Positions 1 through 11,212 of a DNA stretch of 64,000 bases are shown here, in pieces. The position numbers were made by a program, and so were the translations under genes. Under the pieces are notes generated by a model. That model was given only the letters and a program-made list of their open reading frames with translations. It was not told where the DNA came from and did not search any database. Every line of letters starts with the position of its first letter. Within the stretch, counting starts at the first letter, position 1. This DNA comes from Streptomyces sp. NBC_00286 (GTDB lineage Bacteria; Actinomycetota; Actinomycetes; Streptomycetales; Streptomycetaceae). The stretch lies in assembly GCF_036173125.1 (NCBI RefSeq), contig NZ_CP108054.1, positions 2,604,001 to 2,668,000 of the forward strand, given 5' to 3'.

Positions 1-335
1 CGGCAGTGCGCCACGCGTACCAGGTCGGCGTCCGTGAAGCGCGGCTCGAAGCCGGTCTTCACATCGAACCTGTGATCGAAGAGTTTGATATGTGGATCCT
101 TGAAGGTGCCGGCCTGCGCGGCAGCAAGCCGGTCATGGGAGCGAGCCATGAAGGAGTCGTAGAAGGCACGGCTCTCCCAGAAGGCGAAGATATGGGCCAC
201 TCCGGGTCGTACCCGACTCCAGCCCCCGCCCTGCCCCCGGAATCCCGGCTCCCCCAGAAGCCCCGCCCATTTCCGCTGCCCCCGTTCAAAACCGCGGCGG
301 TCCACCACGGTGCAGCGAATCCACTTGACCAGCAC
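1..335 (-). CDS. YdbC/DUF4937-family protein (partial, 3' end outside window)
   Basis: The complement of the first 335 bases reads as an uninterrupted coding frame that runs off the left edge, so only the N-terminal ~111 residues are seen. The start VLVKWIRCTV, followed by a GGWS segment and by AFWESRAFYDSF, is the pattern I associate with the small YdbC/DUF4937 proteins, whose biochemical role is not known to me. The start is taken as the GTG at 333-335 because the homologous family begins with (M)LVKW; another in-frame GTG lies eight codons upstream but falls inside an inverted repeat in the divergent promoter region. The gene is divergent from the TerD-domain gene. The family call is from motif memory only. 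Confidence 0.6.
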   Translation of the reverse strand, partial: MLVKWIRCTVVDRRGFERGQRKWAGLLGEPGFRGQGGGWSRVRPGVAHIFAFWESRAFYDSFMARSHDRLAAAQAGTFKDPHIKLFDHRFDVKTGFEPRFTDADLVRVAHC

Positions 336-346
336 CGCGCCATCGT

Positions 347-367
347 AAGGCCACACAACGTGGCCTT
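347..367. promoter_or_regulatory. 8-bp perfect inverted repeat in divergent promoter region
   Basis: AAGGCCAC and GTGGCCTT form a perfect inverted repeat separated by five bases. It sits between the divergent YdbC-type and TerD-domain starts, just upstream of the GTG at 335. It could be an operator or an RNA hairpin; nothing in the sequence decides between them. Confidence 0.35.
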
Positions 368-487
368 GGTCACGCTCTGGCGCAGTACATCCGCGCGAGC
401 GCCCCCTGTTGCGTGACACGATGGACAACATGCCTCAGCTGCCCAGCAGTTGGGGCGACTGTCACTGAGGATCAGGAGGGAGATCTG

Positions 488-1021
488 GTGGACGGCCTCA
501 GCAAGGGCATCAGCAAGGTGGAGGTCGGGGTGAAGTGGGACCCGAGTCCCGCCGGTGAGCCACCCACGGATCTCGACCTCGTCGCCGCGACCTACTTGGC
601 GACGGACACCCACGAAAACCCCGACTACGTAGTGCACTTCGACAGCCGGTCCCCGGACGGCACCATCACCCTCAACCGGGACAGCAAAGACGGCAAGGGC
701 TTCGGCTGGGACGAGGTGATGACCCTGGAGCTCGGCCGCCTGGACAACCGGTACGCGCGCGTGGTCGTCGGCGTCTGCATCCAGCAGCGCTCCGGACGCA
801 GGACCTTCGTCGGGGTTGGCAACCCCTCGCTGCGCATCAGCGAGGGCTACACCGTCCTGGCCGAGGACGACTTCGGCGGCGTACTGGGAGCGACGTCCGC
901 GACAGTCGCGGAGTTCGTACGCGACGACTCCGGAGAGTGGTCCTTCCACCCCGGCGTCCGAGGCTTCGACACGGACCCGGCGTCCTTCGCCAGGACCATG
1001 GGCAGCCGCCACGCATCCTGA
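488..1021 (+). CDS. TerD-domain protein
   Basis: This 177-residue protein belongs to the TerD family (tellurium-resistance/stress, Ca2+-binding proteins common in several copies in Streptomyces). Seen features: the VGVKWD N-terminal strand, LDLVAATY, VVHFDSRSPDGTI in the mid region, the DEVMTLELGRL segment and a conserved end with TVAEFVRDDSGEWSF. The GTG start at 488 is chosen because AGGAGGG lies seven bases before it and because the upstream in-frame residues do not look like TerD. Other ter genes are absent nearby, so this is a stand-alone copy. The molecular role of lone TerD proteins is unclear. Confidence 0.85.
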   Translation: MDGLSKGISKVEVGVKWDPSPAGEPPTDLDLVAATYLATDTHENPDYVVHFDSRSPDGTITLNRDSKDGKGFGWDEVMTLELGRLDNRYARVVVGVCIQQRSGRRTFVGVGNPSLRISEGYTVLAEDDFGGVLGATSATVAEFVRDDSGEWSFHPGVRGFDTDPASFARTMGSRHAS

Positions 1022-1031
1022 CCCACTCAAG

Positions 1032-1069
1032 CCGTAAGGGGCGTACGCCCATGCGTACGCCCCTTACGG
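1032..1069. terminator. Bidirectional terminator hairpin between terD-like gene and nrdJ
   Basis: A perfect 17-bp stem (CCGTAAGGGGCGTACGC and its complement) with a four-base CCAT loop lies between the convergent TerD-domain gene and nrdJ. There is no marked T-run, as is usual in Streptomyces. Confidence 0.85.
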
Positions 1070-1076
1070 TCATGAA

Positions 1077-3962
<2,886 letters not shown>

Positions 3963-4110
3963 GCCGCCTCCCTGTATCGGGCAAAACGCCCTGAAGTGCC
4001 TCGTTCTTCCTGGGCACGGTGTGTATCTGTGTTGCGCGCAGCGCATGCGCGATCGCCCGCAACAGGTTCCTGAATCGCCGTCGACCGGCCGACGCGGGTC
4101 GACCCGCTGG

Positions 4111-4662
4111 TCAGTCGGCGGCGTTGGCGGGCACGGGGACTTCGGCAGTCCCTCCGGACCCGCGATCGCTCCCCTGGCGCCCCTCGCCCGCGTCATCGTC
4201 GTCCGCGGTGGGGCGCTTCGTCTGTTCCCTGAGTTCCGCGATGGCGGCCTCGAAGTCCTCCGGCGAGTCGAACGCCCGGTAGACGGACGCGAACCGCAGA
4301 TAGGCGACGAGGTCCAGCTCCTGCAGCGGGCCGAGAATGGCCAGCCCCACGTCATGGGTGGTCAGTTCGGCGCTTCCGGTGGCCCGCACCGCCTCTTCGA
4401 CCCGCTGGCCGAGCTGGGCGAGTGCGTCTTCGGTGACAGGCCGCCCCTGGCACGCCTTGCGGACGCCATTGATGACCTTGGTACGACTGAAGGGTTCGGT
4501 GACTCCGGACCGCTTGACCACCATGAGCGAACACGTCTCCACCGTCGTGAACCGACGGGAGCAGTGCGGACACTGGCGGCGCCTGCGGATCGACGTACCG
4601 TCGTCGGTCGTACGGCTGTCGACGACGCGGCTGTCGGGGTGCCTGCAGAAGGGGCAGTGCAT
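4111..4662 (-). CDS. nrdR: Transcriptional repressor NrdR
   Basis: NrdR senses dATP/ATP through an ATP-cone and represses ribonucleotide reductase genes. The 183-residue product starts MHCPFC and has the zinc-ribbon cysteines 3, 6, 31 and 34 (CPFC and CPHC), then the ATP-cone region ([21 protein letters not shown]). The acidic and glycine-rich C-terminal tail after about residue 150 is an extension beyond the usual core. The ATG at 4662 is used because every NrdR begins at this zinc ribbon; the frame is open 26 codons upstream without matching sequence. It is the first gene of the nrdR-nrdJ unit and is divergent from lexA. Confidence 0.95.
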   Translation of the reverse strand: MHCPFCRHPDSRVVDSRTTDDGTSIRRRRQCPHCSRRFTTVETCSLMVVKRSGVTEPFSRTKVINGVRKACQGRPVTEDALAQLGQRVEEAVRATGSAELTTHDVGLAILGPLQELDLVAYLRFASVYRAFDSPEDFEAAIAELREQTKRPTADDDDAGEGRQGSDRGSGGTAEVPVPANAAD

Positions 4663-4773
4663 CGAACTCCATCCCTCCTTCACAGCACGACTCAATAGCC
4701 TCGACAGGCCACTTGGGCCCCTCGAAGCAGTCCCCAGCATAGGCGATGATCAGACCCCGGAGGACCCGGGGGA

Positions 4774-4820
4774 CCACAACTTCTGGGCTGCTGTGGCCAT
4801 CCAACCACTAGATCTGGGGT
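4774..4820 (-). promoter_or_regulatory. Tandem NrdR boxes upstream of nrdR-nrdJ
   Basis: Two related 16-mers, CCACAACTTCTGGGCT (4774-4789) and CCACTAGATCTGGGGT (4805-4820) as written on the + strand, agree at 12 of 16 positions. Their starts are exactly 31 bp apart, that is 16 bp plus a 15-bp spacer. This is the arrangement known for NrdR boxes in Streptomyces. They lie about 110-160 bases upstream of the nrdR start, so NrdR probably autoregulates the operon here. Confidence 0.75.
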
Positions 4821-4837
4821 TTGGCCGTAAATTTTCT

Positions 4838-4979
4838 GCGCTCGCGCGTGTCGTCTCCCGCGAGCGCGCATGCGGCAACCGATCTGAACATGTGCCGCAC
4901 ACCCATACCGGCGCCGGGGCCTGCAGGGATAACGTGGGCGCCGCACGCAGGGGCCGGTATCCGGTTGACGGGATACCGG
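4838..4979. other. Intergenic hairpins in the nrdR-lexA divergent region
   Basis: The 531-base gap between the nrdR and lexA starts holds no convincing reading frame. Besides the NrdR boxes and the SOS promoter it contains two perfect inverted repeats: a 9-bp stem GCGCTCGCG at 4838-4846/4859-4867, and a 9-bp stem CCGGTATCC at 4954-4962/4971-4979 with an 8-base loop. They could be 5'-UTR structure of the nrdR transcript, part of a small RNA, or protein sites. Confidence 0.4.
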
Positions 4980-5117
4980 ATGGCAGACTGGGCGCCGACC
5001 CACGAGGTCGTCGTCCCGGCGGCGAAGAGTACAGCAATCAGCCGTTTTGTCCGCCAGGTGCAGTGTTGGCCATACACCCAAACACATGATCACGCCAGGT
5101 GATTCGCAATCTTTCAC

Positions 5118-5133
5118 TCGAACGTGTGTTTGG
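5118..5133 (+). promoter_or_regulatory. LexA SOS box at the lexA promoter
   Basis: TCGAACGTGTGTTTGG fits the Gram-positive/actinobacterial LexA operator CGAAC-N4-GTTYG. It overlaps the -35 side of a plausible promoter (TTGGCG at 5130, 18-bp spacer, TACCGT at 5154), so bound LexA would block its own promoter. Confidence 0.85.
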
Positions 5134-5193
5134 CGCAACCTTTCGAAAGCAACTACCGTTGTGCAGCAGGGAGACGAACGAGAGGGGCCGACC

Positions 5194-5976
5194 GTGACCA
5201 CCACCGCAGATAGCGCCACCATCACCGCCCAGGACCGCTCCCAGGGCCGACTCGAGCCGGTGCATGCCATGAATGAAGCATTGAATCAGGAGGGACCCAA
5301 GCCCACACGCTCCCTGCCGGGCCGACCTCCGGGAATCCGGGCGGACAGCTCCGGACTCACCGACCGGCAGCGCCGGGTGATCGAGGTCATCAGGGACTCC
5401 GTGCAGCGGCGCGGGTACCCGCCGTCGATGCGGGAGATCGGGCAGGCCGTGGGCCTCTCCAGCACCTCCTCCGTCGCCCACCAGCTGATGGCACTCGAAC
5501 GCAAGGGCTTCCTGCGGCGCGACCCGCACCGGCCCCGCGCCTACGAGGTCCGCGGATCCGACCAGTCCACGGTCCAGCCCACCGACACGGCGGGCAAGCC
5601 GGCAGCCTCGTACGTCCCGCTGGTCGGCCGGATCGCCGCCGGTGGCCCGATCCTCGCCGAGGAGTCGGTCGAGGACGTGTTCCCGCTGCCGCGACAGCTG
5701 GTCGGGGACGGCGAGCTGTTCGTCCTGAAGGTCGTCGGTGACTCGATGATCGAGGCCGCGATCTGCGACGGGGACTGGGTGACGGTCCGCCGCCAGCCGG
5801 TCGCCGAGAACGGCGACATCGTGGCCGCGATGCTGGACGGCGAAGCCACGGTCAAGCGCTTCAAGCGCGAGAACGGTCATGTGTGGCTGCTGCCTCACAA
5901 CTCCGCGTACCAGCCGATTCCCGGCGACGAGGCGACCATCCTCGGCAAGGTCGTGGCGGTGCTGCGGCGGGTCTGA
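5194..5976 (+). CDS. lexA: SOS repressor LexA
   Basis: LexA represses DNA-damage genes and cleaves itself when RecA is activated. The 260-residue product has the N-terminal winged helix-turn-helix (about 55-120; [14 protein letters not shown]), the cleavage bond Ala149-Gly150 in RIAAGG, and the Ser184/Lys221 dyad (GDSMIE and ATVKRF). The GTG at 5194 is chosen because GAGGGG lies six bases upstream and the protein then begins TTTADS as in other streptomycetes; an earlier GTG at 5161 is possible. The first ~50 residues are a disordered extension typical of actinobacterial LexA. An SOS box lies 60-75 bases upstream, so autoregulation is expected. Confidence 0.95.
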   Translation: MTTTADSATITAQDRSQGRLEPVHAMNEALNQEGPKPTRSLPGRPPGIRADSSGLTDRQRRVIEVIRDSVQRRGYPPSMREIGQAVGLSSTSSVAHQLMALERKGFLRRDPHRPRAYEVRGSDQSTVQPTDTAGKPAASYVPLVGRIAAGGPILAEESVEDVFPLPRQLVGDGELFVLKVVGDSMIEAAICDGDWVTVRRQPVAENGDIVAAMLDGEATVKRFKRENGHVWLLPHNSAYQPIPGDEATILGKVVAVLRRV

Positions 5977-6068
5977 CCCTCCGCCCCTGACCGGGCCCCG
6001 GAACCAACTGCGCCGGTTCCGGGGCCCTGTGCTGTCCCCGCCGATGCCTGGGGACAGGGCAGTACTTA

Positions 6069-6121
6069 GGGGTCTTTGCCCTATGAGCGGCCTCCTCGGC
6101 CGCTCATAGGGCAAAGACCCC
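6069..6121. terminator. Bidirectional terminator, 24-bp perfect stem
   Basis: GGGGTCTTTGCCCTATGAGC and the four following bases GGCC are perfectly repeated in inverse after a 5-base loop (6093-6097), giving a 24-bp stem. It separates convergent lexA and the DinG-like helicase and abuts the helicase stop codon. Confidence 0.9.
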
Positions 6122-8098
6122 CTACTCGCTCTCTGCCTTGCGGGCCGCCTCGTCGATCGCGGCCAGCGACCGCCGTACCTGGTTACGGTCCGTCGTGTAC
6201 CAGAAGTCGGGCAGTGACGCCTTCAGATAGCTGCCGTAACGGGCCGTGGCCAGACGCTGGTCCAGTACGGCTACGACGCCACGATCCCCCATCGCTCGTA
6301 CGAGGCGGCCGGCGCCCTGAGCCATGAGCAGTGCCGCATGCGTGGCGGCGACGGCCATGAAGCCGTTGCCCCCCGCGTCCTCGACGGCCTTCTGGCGGGC
6401 GCTCATCAGCGGGTCGTCCGGGCGTGGGAAGGGGATCTTGTCCATGACGACCAACTGGCAGCTGGCGCCAGGGACATCTACGCCCTGCCACAGCGAGAGG
6501 GTGCCGAAGAGGCAGGTCTTCGGGTCGGCCGCGAAGTTCTTGATCAGCTCGCCCAGGGTCTCCTCGCCTTGGAGAAGGATCGGGAACTCGGGGATGCGGG
6601 AGCGCAGTTCCTCTGCCGCCAGCTGCGCCGCCCGCATCGACGAGAAGAGCCCGAGCGTCCGGCCGCCCGCCGCCTGGATCAGCTCCGTCAGCTCGTTCAG
6701 CATGTCCGTGCGGTCGCCGTCGCGTGCGGGACGCGACAGATGCTTGGCGACGTACAGGATGCCCTGCTTCGGGTAGTCGAAAGGCGAGCCGACATCGACG
6801 CCCTTCCACTGCGGGACGTCTTCGCCCTCCGTGCCCTCGGGAGCCAGCCCCAGCGAGGCCCCGACTCCGTTGAAGTCACCGCCGAGCTTCAGTGTCGCCG
6901 AGGTGAGGACCACGGAACGGTCCGCGAAGAGCTTCTCCCTGAGGAGGCCCGACACGGACATCGGCGCGACGCGCAGGGAGGCTCCGAAGCGGTCATGGCG
7001 TTCGTACCAGACGACGTCCCACTCGGAGCCGTTGGTGATCCGCTCGGCCACATCGTGGATGGACTCCACGGAGGCGAGAGCCTGTTTGCGTACCGCGTCC
7101 TCGTCGCCGACGGACTTGTCGCGTGTCGTCCCCATCGCCGAGATCACCGTACGGGCGGCATCGCGCAGTGCCATCAGCGCGTACCCGAGGTCCTCCGGGA
7201 TCTCCTCCAGGCGGCCAGGCAGAGCCAGCTCCATCAGTCGCTCAAAGCCTTCGGCGGCCGTCTGGAGCTGATCGGCGGCCTTCTCGTTGACGAGTTTCGC
7301 GGCGCGGCGCACCGCACGGTTGACCTGGCCAGGGGTCAGCTCGCCGGTCGCGACTCCGGTGACGCGAGAGACCAGCTCATGGGCCTCGTCGACGATCAGC
7401 ACCTCGTGCTGCGGCAGGATCGGGGCGTTGTCGATGGCGTCGATCGCGAGAAGCGCGTGGTTGGTGACGACGACCTCGGCGAGCTTGGCGCGCTCGCGGG
7501 CCATCTCGGCGAAGCACTCTGCGCCGTACGCGCACTTCGAGGCGCCCAGGCATTCCCTGGACGACACGGAGATCTGCGACCAGGCCCGGTCGGAGACTCC
7601 GGGGGCGAGATCGTCGCGGTCGCCCGTCTCGGTGTCGTCCGCCCAGTCCCGCAGCCGCAGAAGGTCCTGGCCCAGCTTGCTGGTGGGCGCGGCCGCCTCG
7701 AACTGGTCGAAGAGTCCCTCCTCCTCGTCCTGCGGCATGCCCTCACGGAGACGGTGCAGGCACAGGTAGTTCGAGCGGCCCTTGAGCATCGCGAACTCGG
7801 GGCGGCGGCGCAGCAGCGGATGCAGTGCGTCGACCGTGCGCGGAAGGTCCCGCTCCACGAGCTGCCGCTGAAGCGCCAGGGTGGCCGTCGCCACGACGAC
7901 GCGCTCGCCGTGCGCGAGCGCGGGTACGAGGTAACCCAGCGACTTTCCGGTACCGGTGCCGGCCTGGACCAGCAGATGGGAGCCTGCGTCGATGGCCTCC
8001 GCGACGGCTTCGGCCATGGTCACCTGGCCAGGGCGCTCCGTACCGCCGACGGCTGTGACGGCGGCATGCAGGAGTTCGGGGAGTGAGTGCTCTGTCAT
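6122..8098 (-). CDS. DinG-like ATP-dependent DNA helicase (XPD superfamily)
   Basis: A 658-residue superfamily 2 helicase. Walker A AGTGTGKS is at residues 46-53 and the DEAH box is seen as VDEAHEL. Between them, a cysteine in SNYLCL and the closely spaced cysteines of ECLGASKC and GAECF look like the 4Fe-4S cluster ligands of DinG/XPD helicases. C-terminal helicase motifs include SATL and GAGRLVR. Such enzymes unwind R-loops and damaged DNA 5'-3'. The start at 8098 gives MTEHSLPELL, usual for the family. No SOS box was noticed upstream, so SOS control is not claimed. It is convergent with lexA. Confidence 0.85.
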   Translation of the reverse strand: MTEHSLPELLHAAVTAVGGTERPGQVTMAEAVAEAIDAGSHLLVQAGTGTGKSLGYLVPALAHGERVVVATATLALQRQLVERDLPRTVDALHPLLRRRPEFAMLKGRSNYLCLHRLREGMPQDEEEGLFDQFEAAAPTSKLGQDLLRLRDWADDTETGDRDDLAPGVSDRAWSQISVSSRECLGASKCAYGAECFAEMARERAKLAEVVVTNHALLAIDAIDNAPILPQHEVLIVDEAHELVSRVTGVATGELTPGQVNRAVRRAAKLVNEKAADQLQTAAEGFERLMELALPGRLEEIPEDLGYALMALRDAARTVISAMGTTRDKSVGDEDAVRKQALASVESIHDVAERITNGSEWDVVWYERHDRFGASLRVAPMSVSGLLREKLFADRSVVLTSATLKLGGDFNGVGASLGLAPEGTEGEDVPQWKGVDVGSPFDYPKQGILYVAKHLSRPARDGDRTDMLNELTELIQAAGGRTLGLFSSMRAAQLAAEELRSRIPEFPILLQGEETLGELIKNFAADPKTCLFGTLSLWQGVDVPGASCQLVVMDKIPFPRPDDPLMSARQKAVEDAGGNGFMAVAATHAALLMAQGAGRLVRAMGDRGVVAVLDQRLATARYGSYLKASLPDFWYTTDRNQVRRSLAAIDEAARKAESE

Positions 8099-8174
8099 AG
8101 CGCGTCCACCCTACGGCGCCGCACTGACACCCGGGCGATCAACGCCCGAGGCAGGGGCTCGATCAAGGAGCCGA

Positions 8175-8217
8175 GAACCGGATCGGGGTCGAGTGGGAAC
8201 CGGATCGGGTCGAGCGG
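8175..8217. repeat. Two-copy tandem repeat of ~22 bp
   Basis: GAACCGGATCGGGGTCGAGTGG (22 bases) is followed directly by a 21-base copy with one deletion and one change. It lies in the short gap between the acyltransferase and helicase genes. Function unknown; it may be transcript-end structure or simple slippage. Confidence 0.6.
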
Positions 8218-8236
8218 TGTACCAAAAGTGATGGCG

Positions 8237-9052
8237 CTACAGCACATCGCGCAGGGCCCGGTCTCGGACCATGAGGGCGGCCCGTTTGTCGGGCAGGTCG
8301 ACCTCGGCGGAGAACCGGAAGCCGGCGCTCAGGAAGGCGGACACGGAGGGGGTGTTGCGAAGATCGGGTTCCGCGACGACGCGTGTGCATGAGGGGCGCC
8401 CGTCGAGTACGAGGTCGGAGACGGTTCTGAGCAGTGCTGAGCCGAGTCCCCGTCCGCGGTTGGCGACAGCACCGATGAGGAGGTGGATTCCTGTGTCATG
8501 GAGACGAGCGGGATAGTGGCGGGCCAGCGGGTCGAGGTCCGCGCGGTAGATCTCCCAGTAGCTCATCGGGGTGCCGTCCAGTACGCCGAGACAGGGAACG
8601 CTGCGGCCGTCCCCGTCCAGCTGGGCGCGCAGGTGATCTTCGGCGACCGTCTCGGGGCCGGCCAGCTCCCAGAACGCCGAGACAGCGGGGTCGTTCATCC
8701 AGCGGCTGATGAGCGTCAGGTCACGGTCGATGCGTACGGGGACGAGCTGGAAGTGGCCGACGGGGCTAGCAATGGGGCCCCAGCCGCCGACGCCGTCGAG
8801 GAGGTCGTCAATGGTTGGGGTGACGGTCGTCGGCGTGACGGGGCCAGGCGCCGCCATGCCGTTCCCTTGGCCCTGTTCCGCTGCGCACTCGGCTCCCCTG
8901 GCTGCTGCGGCCTCCTCGGCGAAGAGGGCGACGAGTTCGTCGGGCAGACGCAGGTCGAGTGTGTCCTCGCTGTCCACGTCGGAGCCTGGGTCGCTGCCGA
9001 GGGGGGTCATGGGGGCGGTACCGGCGTCGGTGCTCGCATCGGTGGGAGGCAC
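8237..9052 (-). CDS. Siderophore-type GNAT N-acyltransferase (AlcB/IucB-like)
   Basis: A 271-residue protein whose C-terminal ~170 residues are a GNAT domain of the AlcB/IucB type: FQLVPVRIDRDLTLISRW at its start, NDPAVSAFW, SYWEIYRADLDPL and a GRGLGSALLR acetyl-CoA loop. These enzymes acylate hydroxylamines or amines during NRPS-independent siderophore assembly. The first ~95 residues are acidic and low in complexity with no family match. The GTG at 9052 has AGGAG nine bases upstream. It is the last gene of an operon with the IucA/IucC synthetase (40-base gap) and the diaminobutyrate aminotransferase. The acyl donor and substrate cannot be read from sequence. Confidence 0.85.
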   Translation of the reverse strand: MPPTDASTDAGTAPMTPLGSDPGSDVDSEDTLDLRLPDELVALFAEEAAAARGAECAAEQGQGNGMAAPGPVTPTTVTPTIDDLLDGVGGWGPIASPVGHFQLVPVRIDRDLTLISRWMNDPAVSAFWELAGPETVAEDHLRAQLDGDGRSVPCLGVLDGTPMSYWEIYRADLDPLARHYPARLHDTGIHLLIGAVANRGRGLGSALLRTVSDLVLDGRPSCTRVVAEPDLRNTPSVSAFLSAGFRFSAEVDLPDKRAALMVRDRALRDVL

Positions 9053-9091
9053 GGCGACGCTCCTCTCAGGAGTCGGGGTGGGTCATGTTCC

Positions 9092-11026
9092 TCAGTAGTG
9101 AAGGGGGTTGGCGATGGTGACGTAGACGGACTGGGTGTCCACCGGGCCGATGAGTTCGTCGAGCCCGTGCAGCCGGGTCAGCAGGTTGGCCTTGCAGCGC
9201 AACACGGGTGAGTCGAGCAGGCATGCGGGCAGGGGTGTACGCAGCCGGGCGGGGCCGGAGGCGACGTCGGCGAGGAAGCGGCGGAAGGCGGCGAGCAACA
9301 GCCGCTCGTCGGCGAGGCCTTGGGAGCCGAAGGCGCCGATGAGGCCGAGCACGTTGTTGATGGCGAGGTAGTAGGCGAAGCGTTCGTCGGTGACCTCGTC
9401 GGAGACGAAGGTGTCGCTGTGCTCGCCGATGCCGGGGAGCCGATTGTCCAGCTCCGCGTGCCGGGACTCGCGGAAGTAGTAGCCCTGGTTGTCACGGTAG
9501 CGGCCGCCCGCGGGCCAGCCCTGCGGGTCCAGCAGGACCAGGGTGTTCTGCTGGTGGGCCTCCAGTGCGATGCCTGCCTCGCTGTCCAGCCAGAGGACGG
9601 GGCGGATCACCTGTTCCAGGTAGCGCAGGAACCACTCGGTGGCGACGGCGCCGCGCGAGCGTCCGGTGTGCCCGGCGAGGCGGGTGACGATCTCGCTGAG
9701 CCGTGACCGCATCGTGGGTCTGCCCTGCCCGGATGCGGACGGTTCGCCAGACGGGTCCGCCGGCCTGACCGAGACGAGTCCGGCGATGCAGGAGACGGAG
9801 TCCGTCGGCGTGAACGGGTTGTGGCGGATCATCACGTCGAGTCCGGCAACGGGGCTGCCGTCCGGGTCGTCGACGGCGAGCCAGGCCGGGTCGCGGACGA
9901 TGTCGAAGCCCGGGTGCGCTGCCTGCCACTGTTCGGCGAGGCCAGTACGCAGCAGGCGGTGGACCTCGACACCGCGGTGGAGTTCCTTGCGGAGGTTCTC
10001 CCGGCGGGAGTTGGTGATGCACAGGCCCAGGGAGAGCTTCAGCATCGCGGGGGCGCCGGAGCGGTAGAGGGTGCGTACGGAGGAGGTGGGGTGCCAGGGG
10101 GCGCCATGGGGACCGAGGTCCTGGAGCAGACCGGCGTCCAGCAGTTTCGCCGTCGCGGAGCGGTGGCGGACCTCGCGGATCTGCCAGGGGTGCATCGGCA
10201 GCGCGGCGTACCCGTCGGGCAGCGGCAGTCCGGAGCCGGCGAGCCGGGCGGCGAGCTGCTGAGCGGGTACAGGACGGCCACGCTCGGTCCAGGCCGAGTC
10301 GGTGGCGAGTACGGAGGGAGCGACAGCCATCCAGTGCAGAGGGAAGGAGCCGCGTGACTCGGGTGAGTAGAGCCGGGATTCGGCCTCGGAAAGTCCCTCG
10401 CGGCTCTTCGGGGTGGGGTGCAGCGGGTGACCGAGAAGGAGCGACTGTTCGGCGGAGAGGAAGAGATCCAAGCCGTCGGCGGGGTGCTCCCTGCGGTCAC
10501 GGATGAACTCGACGGTTCGCTGGGCGGAGTCGGCGACGCGACGCACCAGGTCGCCGCTGTCGCCGGCCTTGGCCTCCGCCCCGCCCTCCGGACCGTTCGC
10601 CAGGGTTTCTCGTGCGAGGAGCGCCGCAAGCGTGGCCCCGTCTGCGGGGGGTGCCTGGTGGGGGGCGTCGGAAAGGTGGGGGAGGCCGAGGCGGTGCCAG
10701 CCTGTGGGGGACCAGTAGTGCACCAGGACGACCAAGGCTGTGCCGCTGGCGGGGAGTTGGATGCGGAGGATGCCGTCTTTCGGAGCAGGGAGGTTGTTCT
10801 CCCGTACCCAGCAGCGCAGCAGGTTCTCCACGGCTGCGGCTTGGGCGGTGGTGTACGGATCGGGATGATCCAGCGGGTCCGGGCCGACGGCGGCACCGTG
10901 CAGCCGTGCGGAGTTCCCGGGCGCGGGTCCGGGCCGCCCCTGCTGGCTGGGGATGGATTCTGCTCCCGGGCCCGGCTCGAAGGTGCGGGTGCCGGTGTGG
11001 CTGTGTGGTGCAGGGATGGCGTTCAA
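9092..11026 (-). CDS. IucA/IucC-family NRPS-independent siderophore synthetase
   Basis: A 644-residue NIS synthetase, which adenylates a carboxylate (citrate, succinyl or similar) and condenses it with an amine or alcohol. Family signatures: HPWQ in LPMHPWQIREV, the STRT-like SSVRTLY, the ATP-site segment KLSLGLCITNSRRE, and EAHQQNTLV near the C-terminus, followed by the FhuF-like C-terminal domain. The start is the TTG at 11024-11026, with AAGGA seven bases ahead; the first ~65 residues are Pro/Gly-rich and variable. It sits between the diaminobutyrate aminotransferase and the acyltransferase. NIS subclass (A, B or C) and product are not assigned. No IdeR/DmdR iron box was recognised upstream of the operon. 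Confidence 0.9.
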   Translation of the reverse strand: MNAIPAPHSHTGTRTFEPGPGAESIPSQQGRPGPAPGNSARLHGAAVGPDPLDHPDPYTTAQAAAVENLLRCWVRENNLPAPKDGILRIQLPASGTALVVLVHYWSPTGWHRLGLPHLSDAPHQAPPADGATLAALLARETLANGPEGGAEAKAGDSGDLVRRVADSAQRTVEFIRDRREHPADGLDLFLSAEQSLLLGHPLHPTPKSREGLSEAESRLYSPESRGSFPLHWMAVAPSVLATDSAWTERGRPVPAQQLAARLAGSGLPLPDGYAALPMHPWQIREVRHRSATAKLLDAGLLQDLGPHGAPWHPTSSVRTLYRSGAPAMLKLSLGLCITNSRRENLRKELHRGVEVHRLLRTGLAEQWQAAHPGFDIVRDPAWLAVDDPDGSPVAGLDVMIRHNPFTPTDSVSCIAGLVSVRPADPSGEPSASGQGRPTMRSRLSEIVTRLAGHTGRSRGAVATEWFLRYLEQVIRPVLWLDSEAGIALEAHQQNTLVLLDPQGWPAGGRYRDNQGYYFRESRHAELDNRLPGIGEHSDTFVSDEVTDERFAYYLAINNVLGLIGAFGSQGLADERLLLAAFRRFLADVASGPARLRTPLPACLLDSPVLRCKANLLTRLHGLDELIGPVDTQSVYVTIANPLHY

Positions 11027-11212
11027 GTGGGTTTCCTTGGGAGGTGGTTCAGGGTTGTGCTGCGACGAAATGGGGCTGTTCCGGGCTTCGTTGGACCTGG
11101 GCGTTTCGTGGTTGCTTCGGGTGGTGTGATGTCGGCGTCCCCGTGGCGCCTGCGTGGAGGTCGGGCTGCTCGGCGATGCCGTGCGGTTTCATCGCGGGGC
11201 GGCCAGCCCGGC

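Noticed and set aside
4741..5193. Possible adenosylcobalamin riboswitch ahead of the nrdR-nrdJ operon
   Set aside because: I looked for a B12-box (GCCACTG-like) and found none; B12 riboswitches in Streptomyces control the class I nrdAB genes instead.
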